Positions 10,222 to 19,503 of a stretch of DNA of 64,000 nucleotides are shown here, in pieces. The notes below the pieces were generated by a model. The model saw only the letters and a list, made by a program, of their open reading frames with translations. It had not been told where the DNA came from and did not search any database. The stretch comes from Gramella sp. Hel_I_59. Its GTDB lineage: Bacteria > Bacteroidota > Bacteroidia > Flavobacteriales > Flavobacteriaceae. The stretch is taken from the NCBI RefSeq assembly GCF_006714895.1, contig NZ_VFME01000001.1:1240001-1304000 (forward strand), read 5' to 3'. Position 1 is the first letter of the stretch. Every line of letters begins with the position of its first letter. Position numbers and translations under genes: made by a program.

Positions 10222-11757
10222 ATGGCAATATTCGGTTCTATAATCAAGAGTTTGATTGATATAAAAGATTCTTTTACTACAGAAGGTGATGCTAATACCG
10301 AGCAACTGGATGTTTTAAAAAGTCTGTTGGATAAGGCAAAAGATACGGCCTTTGGAAAACATTATAAATTTGCAGAAATTCTTGAAGCAGAAGATGTGGA
10401 AAAGGAATTTGCACAGAGAGTACCTTATTTTGATTATAACAAGATCGATAAAGAATGGTGGCATTTATACCACGAAGGCGAAACAGATGTTACCTGGCCT
10501 GGTACACCACCATATTTTGCTTTAAGTTCTGGAACTACTGGTAAAACCAGCAAGAGAATCCCGGTGACTGAAGATATGGTTGATTCCATTCGGAATGCCG
10601 GAATACAGCAGGTGAGTGCTCTTAGCCATTTTGATCTTCCAGCAGATTTCTTCGAAAAAGAAATCATGATGTTGGGAAGTTCTACAGATCTGCAGAAAGA
10701 AGGAGATCACGAAGAAGGTGAAATTAGTGGTATTAGCGCCAGTAATATTCCATTCTGGTTTAGAGGTTATTATAAGCCAGGCGTTGAGATCGCTAAGATT
10801 GATGAGTGGGACGAACGTGTGAAGAAGATCGCCGAGACTGCAAAAGAGTGGGACATAGGTGCGTTAAGCGGAATTCCATCATGGATGGAACTTATGCTAA
10901 AAGAAGTTATTAAATATCATAAAGTTGATAATATCCACGAGATCTGGCCTAATCTACAGGTTTACACTTCTGGTGGGGTGGCATTTGAACCATACGAGAA
11001 AAGTTTTAATGCACTGCTGGGAAAACCGGTACAGGTTATTGATACTTATCTTGCTTCGGAAGGATTTTTGGCATTTCAGCAAAGGCCAAACACGCATTCA
11101 ATGAAGTTGATCACCAATAATGGGATCTATTTTGAGTTCGTACCGTTCAAGCCAGATTACATTAATCAGGATGGTTCACTGACCGATGATGCGCCGGTAA
11201 TTTCTATAGACGATGTAGAAGAGGAATTTGATTACGTATTATTGATCTCGACCGTGAGTGGAGCCTGGAGATATATTATTGGTGATACTATTAAGTTTAC
11301 AGATAAAGAAAAGCATGAGATCAGAATCACCGGGAGAACGAAATTTTTCCTGAATGTTGTAGGATCTCAACTTTCAGTAAATAAAATGAACGATGCTGTT
11401 CAGGAACTTGAAGAGGAATATGATATTAGAATCCCGGAATATGTAGTTTCAGCTAAACGGGGAGAAGACAACGAATATTACCATTACTGGTATTTAGGAA
11501 CAGAAGATCCTGCAGATTCAGATAAATTATCTGAGAGCCTGGATAACGCCTTGAAAAATGCCAATAAGAACTACAAAGTAGCACGTGGAAAAGCCTTGAA
11601 AGGTGTTCGTGTTCAAACTATAGATCCTAATACTTTCCATGAATGGAACGCTGCCAATAAGAAAAAAGGTGGTCAGGTTAAAATGGAAAAAGTAATGAAT
11701 GAAGAGAAGTTCGCTGAATGGGAAAAATTCCTTGAAGATCTTAAATCGAACAACTAG
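10222..11757 (+). CDS. GH3 auxin-responsive-promoter family protein (acyl-adenylating amidosynthetase fold)
   Basis: The 511-residue protein belongs to the GH3 branch of the ANL adenylating enzymes, known in plants for joining hormones to amino acids. Visible motifs are the ATP-binding loop (ALSSGTTGKTSKRIPVT), the central YTSGGVAFEPYEKSF and LASEGFLAF, and the hinge region with GDTIKFTD and ITGRTKFFLN before a small C-terminal domain. The bacterial substrate is not known. I start it at ATG 10222 (MAIFGSIIKSL), because an earlier GTG at 10171 overlaps the promoter. It is a single transcription unit and its end overlaps the convergent peptidase gene by four bases. Confidence 0.85.
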   Translation: MAIFGSIIKSLIDIKDSFTTEGDANTEQLDVLKSLLDKAKDTAFGKHYKFAEILEAEDVEKEFAQRVPYFDYNKIDKEWWHLYHEGETDVTWPGTPPYFALSSGTTGKTSKRIPVTEDMVDSIRNAGIQQVSALSHFDLPADFFEKEIMMLGSSTDLQKEGDHEEGEISGISASNIPFWFRGYYKPGVEIAKIDEWDERVKKIAETAKEWDIGALSGIPSWMELMLKEVIKYHKVDNIHEIWPNLQVYTSGGVAFEPYEKSFNALLGKPVQVIDTYLASEGFLAFQQRPNTHSMKLITNNGIYFEFVPFKPDYINQDGSLTDDAPVISIDDVEEEFDYVLLISTVSGAWRYIIGDTIKFTDKEKHEIRITGRTKFFLNVVGSQLSVNKMNDAVQELEEEYDIRIPEYVVSAKRGEDNEYYHYWYLGTEDPADSDKLSESLDNALKNANKNYKVARGKALKGVRVQTIDPNTFHEWNAANKKKGGQVKMEKVMNEEKFAEWEKFLEDLKSNN

Positions 11758-12419
11758 TCGATAACTTCTTCATGAATTTCATCAATTAGCACCATAATTT
11801 CTTCTTGAGATAGATATAAATCCTGGATCCTGCTCTTATAGCTTTCACTTAGCTTAGAGTGATTCAGGATAAAATCTTTAGTAGCGATAATATTCTGGCC
11901 TAATCCGTGATTCACCGCATACGTATCTGCAGCTCTTTCAGCTTCACGAATGTAGTTATTGGAGGTCACGTAGCGAATTCCAAACCATAACATGTCTATA
12001 GCAGATCTATCACGATAGTCCATTACATGACCAAGCTCATGACCAAGCCATCCTATTAAAACTTCAGAAGGGACGTCTTTTACACTAAAGGTTTCGTCTT
12101 CGATCTTGAATTTTTCATTAATATAAATAACATAGCTTCTATTCTTCCTGTTTTTGAAGAATCCGCTCAACTTTGGTTGAGCCTGCATAAATGACTTTTT
12201 TATGTTCTTTTTGAACTTAAATTCAATAGGAGTGTCTTTAAGCTCCGGATAGTGAGAAAGTGCTACATAGGTTTCACGCCATATGTTTTCCGGTACGATC
12301 TTATTGCTATACTCTAAACTGTCCTTTTGATGCATGTTCGATTTCTGCTGGGCATTGCACAACGTAAACATCATCATGATCACGATAAAACTGAATCTGC
12401 TTTTAAGTAGGCTTGCCAT
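11754..12419 (-). CDS. Secreted M48-like zinc metallopeptidase, uncharacterised
   Basis: The 221-residue protein opens with a hydrophobic signal sequence ending CNAQQ. HELGH at 127-131 is the zinc-binding HExxH helix. Downstream, EAERAAD at 159-165 fits the second glutamate helix (ExxxD) of M48-type gluzincins. That supports a single-domain periplasmic or secreted peptidase, but substrates are unknown. The stop overlaps the end of the convergent GH3-type gene by four bases. Confidence 0.75.
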   Translation of the reverse strand: MASLLKSRFSFIVIMMMFTLCNAQQKSNMHQKDSLEYSNKIVPENIWRETYVALSHYPELKDTPIEFKFKKNIKKSFMQAQPKLSGFFKNRKNRSYVIYINEKFKIEDETFSVKDVPSEVLIGWLGHELGHVMDYRDRSAIDMLWFGIRYVTSNNYIREAERAADTYAVNHGLGQNIIATKDFILNHSKLSESYKSRIQDLYLSQEEIMVLIDEIHEEVID

Positions 12420-12510
12420 AGTTATTTAATATTTCTAAAATTACAACAAAATTGATGCCTCTGGGACATTCGAATTTTAAAATAGACTTAAATGTTTCGG
12501 CCGCAGGCAT

Positions 12511-12537
12511 AAAAAAAGTGGGCGGAGCCCACTTTTC
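12511..12537 (-). terminator. Intrinsic terminator after the DUF4168 gene
   Basis: GTGGGC (12518-12523) pairs with GCCCAC (12527-12532). The seven A residues before it read as a T-tract on the minus strand. It lies 20 bases past the stop of the gene at 12557-13015. Confidence 0.85.
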
Positions 12538-12556
12538 TATATATAGAAACTAAGAA

Positions 12557-13015
12557 TTATCCCTGTAGTGCCTTCTGTAATCTTTGTTGAAGTTCAGGAT
12601 CTTTTTGTAGTGCCATCACCAATTGTTGGTAACGTTCCTTACTAAGATCACTTTCACCAATTAATTTCTCCATTCTCTGTTGAAACTGTGGTTGGATCTC
12701 TTCTAGTTCTGCAACAACGATCTTGTACTGTTTTGATTCAGCTTCAGTTGTTTCCACCTCTTTGTTTGGATCCATGTTCGCCTGATGAATTTCATTGAAT
12801 CTTTGCAGATCCAGTTCCTGTTCCTGGACAACCTGAATCATCTCCTGTTGAGCTTCCTGGTTTACCATTCTCATCTTCTGAAAAACTTCAGCAAATTCAG
12901 TTAATTCAGAATCGGTTACCTCTATTTGTTGCTGTGGTAGTGGGGCAGTTTGAGCATTTACCGTTGCTGTTCCAAGTGCGAACATAATCGCAATTCCACC
13001 TAGTATCTTTTTCAT
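12557..13015 (-). CDS. DUF4168 family secreted helical protein
   Basis: The 152-residue product starts with a signal peptide (MKKILGGIAIMFALGTATVNAQ). The rest is Gln- and Glu-rich and helical: a TDSELTEFAEVFQKM segment, a heptad-like middle and a YQQLVMALQKDPELQQRLQ end. These match the DUF4168 pattern of small periplasmic proteins with no known activity. It is a single-gene unit with its own terminator and a hairpin in the leader. Confidence 0.82.
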   Translation of the reverse strand: MKKILGGIAIMFALGTATVNAQTAPLPQQQIEVTDSELTEFAEVFQKMRMVNQEAQQEMIQVVQEQELDLQRFNEIHQANMDPNKEVETTEAESKQYKIVVAELEEIQPQFQQRMEKLIGESDLSKERYQQLVMALQKDPELQQRLQKALQG

Positions 13016-13039
13016 AATCTTTTATTTTATATTTAAGCT

Positions 13040-13070
13040 GGTGAACTTACAGCATTCAGTAAAGCTCACC
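13040..13070 (-). other. Imperfect hairpin in the leader of the DUF4168 gene
   Basis: GGTGA (13040-13044) pairs with TCACC (13066-13070), extended by CTTAC/GTAAAG with one mismatch and one bulge, around an 8-base loop. It begins 25 bases upstream of the start codon. It could be a small leader structure or the tail of upstream transcription; there is no T-tract. Confidence 0.35.
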
Positions 13071-13149
13071 AATTCTTTAAGAAAGACGATCGAATACTTA
13101 AGAGAGGTTTAACTGGAATACTCCCAATCTGTTAAAAATTAGATATTTT

Positions 13150-13596
13150 TCAACGATTTTGATAAAGTGTGATCCATTCCTCAATGGTCATTCTGGTCAT
13201 AAGCTCACCTATAAGATCATAAGGAATAGTTTGCATATTCTTAAACCGAACACAACTTTTTCCCATATCAGGTTTCTTTCCAGTGATACTTTTATAGTTA
13301 ACTACAAACCAATTTCTAAGCTCAGCATCTGCATAAATACCTGAATGATACAGCGCAAGGTAATTTTTTTGATTTGCAAGATGGGTAAAGGGAAGTGGTA
13401 GCTCAGGATTACAATGGTATCCATCAGGAAATATAGAATGTGGCACCACGTAACCTATCATTTTATAATTCATGGTTTCCTCGAAGCCTTTGGGTAGGTT
13501 CTCCAGAATGGTCTTTCTCAAATTTTCAAGTGCTTCTCTTCTTTCTGCTGGAACTGCGGAAATATACTGTTCTGGAGAATTTGCTTCAATTTGCAT
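13150..13596 (-). CDS. DUF1801 domain protein (YdhG-like)
   Basis: The 148-residue protein shows the DUF1801 layout: a helical start (SPEQYISAVPAERREALENLRK), the MNYKMIGYVVPHS segment, then NYLALYHSGIYAD and a C-terminal part with GKSCVRF. The family is small, cytoplasmic and functionally vague; related proteins occur as frataxin-like or iron-related folds. There is no obvious partner nearby. The start is ATG 13596, 41 bases after the MFS gene on the same strand. Confidence 0.78.
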   Translation of the reverse strand: MQIEANSPEQYISAVPAERREALENLRKTILENLPKGFEETMNYKMIGYVVPHSIFPDGYHCNPELPLPFTHLANQKNYLALYHSGIYADAELRNWFVVNYKSITGKKPDMGKSCVRFKNMQTIPYDLIGELMTRMTIEEWITLYQNR

Positions 13597-13637
13597 GATC
13601 TTATTTTCTTCAATATAAGAAATGCCGTGGATTCTTT

Positions 13638-14822
13638 TTATAAACTTTTACTTCTGAAGTTTTTGATGTAAAGAACACCCAGAATAGGACCTGCAGCGAG
13701 TACCAGGAAGATATATTGCTGCGGAAATAGATCCTGACTTATATCGACAACCTGGATACTCACGATAGTGATCGCATATCCTATAGAGTTGACTAAGGTA
13801 AGTGCAGTTCCCCGACCTTCAGCAGGAGCAGATCTTGCGATAAGTGTTGAAAATAATGGAGAATCGGCAATGACCATTACACCCCAGAAGATCAGAAAAA
13901 TAATAAAGAACACTTCCGAAGCAAATAACATTAGCAAAGGAGATATGAGACAACATACTCCTGAAAAGATCAATGCTATTCTGGCAACACGAGCCACGCC
14001 GAATCTTTCAGATAAAATACCACTGATAGCACAAGCCACCGCTCCAGAACCAATAATGAGAAAACTATAAAGAGGAATATTCGAAATACTATCAGGATGT
14101 AAATTATTGTAAATCTTCAACATAAGAGGCACAAAAGCCCAAAAGGCGTAGAGTTCCCACATATGGCCAAAATACCCGAATGCAGCGCTTCGAAAATTAG
14201 AATTACGGAAGAGTTTGAGAATATTAGCAGAATTTTTAGCCTGATGAGGTTTCCGAAATGGTCCGTCGGGAACCAGCATCTTGAGGAGAAGTCCGCCCAG
14301 AAGCGCCAATGTGCTTGTGCTAATGATCACCACATTCCAGCTCAACTGCACAGTTTCGCTGGTAGCTTTTAATAAATGAGGAAAACCAGTACCCAGAACC
14401 AGTGCGCCCACCAGAAACCCCAGAGATCTGCCCAATCCTTTCTCGAAGTGATCTGAAGCTATTTTCATCCCAACCGGATAGATGCCTGCCAGGGAGAATC
14501 CTACCAGAAACCTAAAAATCATTAGACTATACAGGTTGTTCTCTTCCAAGATCGTGGAGAGATTGAAAATTGAACCGAAAATGGCACACAGAAAAAAAAC
14601 AAGTGTTGGAGAGAACTTATCTGAAATGCTTAAAAAAGCAAACAATAAGGTCCCGAGAATAAATCCAGATTGTACGGCAGAGGTAAGTAAGCTTAGAGCA
14701 TTGGAAGATAACTCGAATACTGAAATTAGCTCTGGCATCACTGCATTACCCGCAAACCATAATGAGGTACAGCAAAATTGAGCAATTACAATAACAGGTA
14801 ATATCCGGGAAGGTACTTTCAA
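13638..14822 (-). CDS. Major facilitator superfamily transporter
   Basis: The 394-residue protein has about twelve hydrophobic helices. The first (ILPVIVIAQFCCTSLWFAGNAV) is followed by a loop and a second pair, and a cytoplasmic loop near residue 190 separates the two halves. Its length and layout fit a drug- or metabolite-type MFS permease, but the substrate cannot be read from the sequence. The start codon is TTG: there is an in-frame stop six codons upstream and no ATG in between. The gene lies 60 bases beyond the S9 peptidase stop. Confidence 0.82.
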   Translation of the reverse strand: MKVPSRILPVIVIAQFCCTSLWFAGNAVMPELISVFELSSNALSLLTSAVQSGFILGTLLFAFLSISDKFSPTLVFFLCAIFGSIFNLSTILEENNLYSLMIFRFLVGFSLAGIYPVGMKIASDHFEKGLGRSLGFLVGALVLGTGFPHLLKATSETVQLSWNVVIISTSTLALLGGLLLKMLVPDGPFRKPHQAKNSANILKLFRNSNFRSAAFGYFGHMWELYAFWAFVPLMLKIYNNLHPDSISNIPLYSFLIIGSGAVACAISGILSERFGVARVARIALIFSGVCCLISPLLMLFASEVFFIIFLIFWGVMVIADSPLFSTLIARSAPAEGRGTALTLVNSIGYAITIVSIQVVDISQDLFPQQYIFLVLAAGPILGVLYIKNFRSKSL

Positions 14823-14882
14823 GAATGAGTTGTTTTCTTACTGGATATCACCTGTTTTATTGCATTTAGCTAAGTAGCTAAA

Positions 14883-16787
14883 TTAATCTTTTAATGCATT
14901 ATCTGGCATCGTTACATCCTCGTCTTTTAAATACTTGTCCAGAAATGCAAGAATTTGCCGGTATCCTTTGATCTCATTTTCTTTCTTAATGAAGCCGTGA
15001 CCTTCATCTGGGAAGACCATATATTCCACAGGAACATCGTTCGCTTTTACTGCCTCCACGATTTCATCAGATTCAACCTGCAGTACTCGTGGGTCATTGG
15101 CGCCCTGTAAAACCATGATCGGGTTCTTTACATTTTCAGCATGGAACAGAGGAGAGATCTTTTTAAGTCTGATGGAATCTTTTGTAGTAGGATCGCCTAA
15201 TTCATCATAAAGTGCTTTCCTAAAGGATTCCCAATAAGGCGGAATAGATTTTAAAGTTCTTAACCAGTTGGTGACCCCAAAAATGTTTACACCCACTTCA
15301 AACTCATCTGGTTCGAAGGTCATCGCGGCCATGGTCATATAACCTCCGTAACTACCGCCAATGATTCCAATCTGGTCTTCATTGATATAATCCTGGGATG
15401 CCAGCCATTTCTTTCCATAGATCACATCCTGAAGATCTTTTTCTCCATGATTTTTGTCATCCATCTTATAAAAGCTAGCTCCATAACCACTACTACCCCG
15501 GTTGTTTACGGCGAGGACAGCGTATCCATGATTCACTAAATATTGTAAAAGGGCAAAATACCCTACACGGGATTGACCACCGGGTCCACCATGTACCCAT
15601 ACCAGGGCCGGTTTTTTATTATCTGCAGTAGCATTGAGAGGTTTGTAATAGATCGCAGGTATTTCCAAACCATCAAATGATTTATATCTTACCACCTCTG
15701 CAGAAACCAGGTTGTCTGGATCTATTTCCGGATTTAAAGTGCAGGTTAATTTTTTAATTTCCTTAGTCTCAATATTGTAAACGTAAATGTTATTTGGGGT
15801 TTTAGAAGTTCCAACCGTAAGTCTTAATAGCTCTTCACTATCAGAAAAATTTGCAGCCACAATATTACCATCCTTGATTTCTGGTAATTCCAATGGAGTC
15901 TGGCTTGCATTTTCCCACAATAGTAATTTATTTGCCCCGTCTTCGTTAATAGCGATCACTCTATAAGTGTCATTTTCACTCAGACTGCTATACATTACAT
16001 CCCAGTTCGTTTCGTAAATCACATCAGACTCCTTCGTATCCAGATTATAAACCATTAATCGGCTAAACTCACCACCGTGATTGGTTGTATAGTAGAGCTC
16101 TGTCTCATCTTTGTTAAAACCTGTACCACTATAATAGAATCCCGGTTTGGATATTTCAGTCAGTTCCTCCGTCTCTGTGCTAAGTAAGAATAGTTGATTT
16201 TCGCTGGTAGTGATCTCATTAGATAATACAAGGTATTTTCCCGAAGCTGATATATCAGAAACCATATAACCTTTGTCATTCTTATAGAGCATTTTTGGTT
16301 CCCAACTACCAATTTCCATAGTATATACGTCAAAAAATTGCGCGTCTCGCTTGTTTGAAAGATAATACATGGCAGAATTAGTATCGTTCCAGCCACCGAA
16401 CTCGGCCTTTTCATTTTCTCCCGGAGTCAGGTCCTTAGAGGTTCCATCCGGTTTTAACAGGTATAAATGGTTAATTTCGTTCCCTCCTTTATCTGCGGAA
16501 TATAATATGTCGCCTGAGCCTGGTACATAATCCACCGCGAATAAAGATTCGTTTTCAGAATTTGTTACAGCAGTCTTGCTTCCATCTGAAATATCTATTT
16601 CATATAGATTAAATATGCCCGATTCATCACTGCTTATCAGGATTTTTGATTCATCTGGAGAAAAACTACCACCCGAAACACGAGTGTTTTCATAGAATTG
16701 CTCAATACTATATTCTGTAGGTTCTTGCTGAGCATTTACATTTAGTATGGCAGCAAGAAAAATAATAAGGAAACTGGTCGATTTCAT
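14883..16787 (-). CDS. Secreted S9 family prolyl-oligopeptidase-like peptidase
   Basis: The 634-residue protein carries a signal peptide ending NVNAQQ. A beta-propeller of WD/TolB-like repeats spans about 30-350, and the alpha/beta-hydrolase domain about 365-620. The catalytic residues are Ser479 in GGSYGGYM, Asp565 in GANDPRV and His597 in DEGHGF. Oxyanion-type HGGPGGQS lies at 399-406. This layout is that of the acylaminoacyl-peptidase/S9C group, which releases short peptides in the periplasm or outside the cell. It appears to be transcribed on its own. Confidence 0.93.
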   Translation of the reverse strand: MKSTSFLIIFLAAILNVNAQQEPTEYSIEQFYENTRVSGGSFSPDESKILISSDESGIFNLYEIDISDGSKTAVTNSENESLFAVDYVPGSGDILYSADKGGNEINHLYLLKPDGTSKDLTPGENEKAEFGGWNDTNSAMYYLSNKRDAQFFDVYTMEIGSWEPKMLYKNDKGYMVSDISASGKYLVLSNEITTSENQLFLLSTETEELTEISKPGFYYSGTGFNKDETELYYTTNHGGEFSRLMVYNLDTKESDVIYETNWDVMYSSLSENDTYRVIAINEDGANKLLLWENASQTPLELPEIKDGNIVAANFSDSEELLRLTVGTSKTPNNIYVYNIETKEIKKLTCTLNPEIDPDNLVSAEVVRYKSFDGLEIPAIYYKPLNATADNKKPALVWVHGGPGGQSRVGYFALLQYLVNHGYAVLAVNNRGSSGYGASFYKMDDKNHGEKDLQDVIYGKKWLASQDYINEDQIGIIGGSYGGYMTMAAMTFEPDEFEVGVNIFGVTNWLRTLKSIPPYWESFRKALYDELGDPTTKDSIRLKKISPLFHAENVKNPIMVLQGANDPRVLQVESDEIVEAVKANDVPVEYMVFPDEGHGFIKKENEIKGYRQILAFLDKYLKDEDVTMPDNALKD

Positions 16788-16870
16788 TTTTTCGAGAATT
16801 AGTTAGACATGATGTTGGTTATCAGACTAATATACGAAAATTGAGTCTTCGAATATGAAGCTGTCTAAAA

Positions 16871-17230
16871 CTATAGATATTGCTGATAATTATTGGTGAG
16901 TTCGTGTTTTTCATTCCCGGTATGTTTCGTCGCTGCCGGTTCAAATAACATTACCTGAACTTCATTTTTAGCTATTGGCTTATGCTCAACTCCCTTTGGA
17001 ACAACGATGAACTCACCAGGATTAAGGGTGACAGAGCTATCCCGAAACTCGATCTTTAGCACTCCCGAAATGACCCAAAATAATTCGTCTTCATCATCAT
17101 GCGCATGCCAGATAAACTCACCTTTGAGCTTAGCTAGCTTCACCTGCTGTCCATTCAATTCTCCAACAATTCTGGGATTCCAGTGATCCTGAAACTGGTC
17201 TAATTTTTCCTGAATATTGACTTTTTTCAT
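16871..17230 (-). CDS. Cupin domain protein
   Basis: This is a single small cupin barrel of 119 residues. The first motif is IWHAHDDEDELFWVISGVLKI, with the His and Glu ligands for a metal. The second is PGEFIVVPKGVEHKPIA. Such proteins bind a metal and often act as isomerases, dioxygenases or sensors; the substrate here is not known. I start it at ATG 17230 (MKKVNIQEKL) because that codon overlaps by one base the stop of the esterase gene (TAATG), which gives translational coupling. A longer frame to 17287 would run into the esterase. Confidence 0.82.
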   Translation of the reverse strand: MKKVNIQEKLDQFQDHWNPRIVGELNGQQVKLAKLKGEFIWHAHDDEDELFWVISGVLKIEFRDSSVTLNPGEFIVVPKGVEHKPIAKNEVQVMLFEPAATKHTGNEKHELTNNYQQYL

Positions 17231-18045
17231 TAGTGTATTATTGGTTCGATTAACCATTGATAGGCTTCGCCGAAATTCTCTCTCCACAACTTCTCATTGT
17301 GTTCTCCGTCTTCGACAAATTTCACGATCATATTTTGAGGTTCCAGACCTTTTGAAACAAGCAGATCTTGCATGGTATTCACTTCCTTATCCATGGAATC
17401 TGACTCTTTTCTCCCTGCCAATATATAAAACTTCTGATCGTTTACTATTTCTGAATTTCTTACTTTTTCATAGATCTGTTCACTAAACCAGAAGCTGGGA
17501 GAGAAGACTCCTATTTTACTGAAGACTTCAGGATATTCAAATGCTGCATAGAAGCTAATTAGTCCGCCCAGAGATGAACCAAAAATTCCTGTATTCGCCT
17601 GATCTTCCAGGGTACGATAGCTGGTATCTATATGCGGTTTAAGAGTTAATCTTATAAAATCAACATATTTCTTTCCATTCCCTCCACCATACTTTTCGTT
17701 TGGATAAGGCGTAAGTTCTGAAATCCTATCGTCCCCACCATGCTCAATGGCTACAATGATCGCTTTCTTTGAATTAGTTTCGTCCAGGAATTCATCGACA
17801 TTCCATTCACCAGCATAGGCGGTAGAATCATCAAAGACATTCTGTGCATCGTGCATATAAATGACTGGATATTTCTGCTCATCCAAATCGTAATTTGCAG
17901 GAAGATAGATCCATATCTTTTTATGGCTATTTAATTGGGGTGCCTCTATCTCAAATGTTTCTACATTTTTAGAAAGTGTACTCTGGGCCATTAGTAGCGC
18001 AGGGCAGAAGAGGCTTAGAAAAATGATGGAAAAGAGATTTCTCAA
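17230..18045 (-). CDS. Secreted esterase of the alpha/beta-hydrolase (esterase D / Fes-like) family
   Basis: The 271-residue protein begins with a signal peptide (RNLFSIIFLSLFCPALLMAQ). The nucleophile elbow is GSSLGG, with Ser158. The segment PVIYMHDAQNVFD and the EHGGDDR stretch before it match putative esterases of the D family and the Fes/IroE ferric-siderophore esterases. Iron-siderophore hydrolysis is possible but not shown by the neighbours. The start is TTG at 18045, since no in-frame ATG precedes the signal peptide. It is translationally coupled to the cupin that follows. Confidence 0.83.
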   Translation of the reverse strand: MRNLFSIIFLSLFCPALLMAQSTLSKNVETFEIEAPQLNSHKKIWIYLPANYDLDEQKYPVIYMHDAQNVFDDSTAYAGEWNVDEFLDETNSKKAIIVAIEHGGDDRISELTPYPNEKYGGGNGKKYVDFIRLTLKPHIDTSYRTLEDQANTGIFGSSLGGLISFYAAFEYPEVFSKIGVFSPSFWFSEQIYEKVRNSEIVNDQKFYILAGRKESDSMDKEVNTMQDLLVSKGLEPQNMIVKFVEDGEHNEKLWRENFGEAYQWLIEPIIH

Positions 18046-18086
18046 AGAATGACGTATTAATGAATATCAAAAATACATTTTAAGAT

Positions 18087-19367
18087 CTAATTTTCAAGAT
18101 CGCACTCAAAGCAGGCAAGTTGCGAAGAACTTAGTTCGAGATCTTCAGATCCTTTTAAAGCTTCGCTCAGTTTCCCCTGTTCTTGTATTTGCTGAAAGAA
18201 CTGCGCAGCATATTCCTGGAGCTTATCCCTACGGCTTTTTAGTTTATCAGTGATTTCTTTTTCGTTGAGCTTTCGGATTTCGTCTGGCCAGGCTTCAAAA
18301 GCTTTACCTATCTTTTTATCGCTCAAGTTTTTCTGAAGTTCGCTTGCTTGCTTAATGAACATTTCTTCCGAAGTATTTGAGAGAAAATAGCGGTCGAAAG
18401 GATAAACCAGGCCGGGCATATGATCGATCTCTTTTTCAAAAGGTCGAACCAGTGGCTCGATATTTTTGTTAGTGATTATGGAAGGAATCAAACCAGAAAT
18501 ATTAAAAAATGCATTGTCTCTATCGCCGGCAACAGGTATTGCTATATTTCCACGATCAGATTTCTGAATTACCCAGCCCCATTGCTCGGCATGACGATCC
18601 CAGTCACCTATAAGCAAATCGAATAATCTTACTTTTATCAGGGCCTCTTGATCTACTGAAATTTTCGCTTTTGTCTCAAATTTTAATTTCTGAAGGTCTT
18701 TGGTTTCAATAATTTCTGAAACATTCTTTAGTGAAGTCCAATTGGTCTTGCTTTCGGTTTCATATTCAAGAAGGAACAGTCGGTTGCCAAATTTCTCATT
18801 AAAATCACCCAGAACATCTTGCTTCGGAATAAAGACCATTCTGGGATGTGTATGCAGAATGTCAAGTGCCTGAGCTAACTCAGCTGCAAGGATCGCCGCA
18901 TAAGGATGTTGCGCAGATATTCCGTCCACGATAATATTTTCGAGGCCGAGATCTTCTGCAATTTCAGGTATAAGTTTCTCCGGATCTTTTGTGACACTAC
19001 GCAAGGTGTAAATGATATCATTCTTTGAGTGTAGTTTTAAGGAATGCGTTTGTTTACCTCCACCTTCTTTGATGATTTCCATGCCACCGTATAAGGTGTC
19101 CAGAAATACAATTGGAAATTTCACTTTTTCAGACCAGGCATTGCGATAGTTACTTCCCTGCACTAAATCCTTCAGAAGATTTGCTTCATATAAAGTGCTT
19201 GGAGCGATTAGAACCGAATCATGGTTTCTGAAATTTGTACTTTGAAGCTCTTCGAAATTGGAAATAGTGCAGGTCTCAAATGTTTTCTGGGTGCCGGAAA
19301 CAGAAAAGTAGATCAAGCCAATAAGGATGATGACTACTCCCAGTAAAATGATCGAAACCTTCTTCAT
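18087..19367 (-). CDS. Membrane-anchored or secreted protein resembling an atypical kinase (CotH/FAM20-like motifs)
   Basis: The 426-residue protein starts with an N-terminal membrane segment (KKVSIILLGVVIILIGLIYF) and is otherwise extracytoplasmic. Residues 120-129 read YTLRSVTKDP, 254-263 read GDWDRHAEQW and 281-287 read GDRDNAF. This order fits a nucleotide-binding N-lobe, a catalytic DRH/Q loop and a metal-binding Asp, as in CotH- and FAM20-type kinases. I also recall the same motifs as the middle domain of large Bacteroidota metallophosphatase proteins with a BamA-like barrel; here it stands alone. That it phosphorylates anything is inference. An upstream ATG at 19406 would place hydrophilic residues before the anchor, so I use 19367. 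Confidence 0.62.
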   Translation of the reverse strand: MKKVSIILLGVVIILIGLIYFSVSGTQKTFETCTISNFEELQSTNFRNHDSVLIAPSTLYEANLLKDLVQGSNYRNAWSEKVKFPIVFLDTLYGGMEIIKEGGGKQTHSLKLHSKNDIIYTLRSVTKDPEKLIPEIAEDLGLENIIVDGISAQHPYAAILAAELAQALDILHTHPRMVFIPKQDVLGDFNEKFGNRLFLLEYETESKTNWTSLKNVSEIIETKDLQKLKFETKAKISVDQEALIKVRLFDLLIGDWDRHAEQWGWVIQKSDRGNIAIPVAGDRDNAFFNISGLIPSIITNKNIEPLVRPFEKEIDHMPGLVYPFDRYFLSNTSEEMFIKQASELQKNLSDKKIGKAFEAWPDEIRKLNEKEITDKLKSRRDKLQEYAAQFFQQIQEQGKLSEALKGSEDLELSSSQLACFECDLEN

Positions 19368-19503
19368 ATTGCTTTCAGCTAAATAAAATAAAACTAAGGT
19401 TTTCAACCCGTAGTATTTCAGCTAGAAGCGTTATAAAATTGGTAAAATCTATCGATCTGATGTATTATTTCCGAAGAGTAACAGTCATCAGAATTTAAGA
19501 ACT

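Noticed and set aside
13768..14781. Several plus-strand reading frames of 69-100 residues
   Set aside because: Antisense to the MFS transporter, with composition typical of reversed hydrophobic codons.
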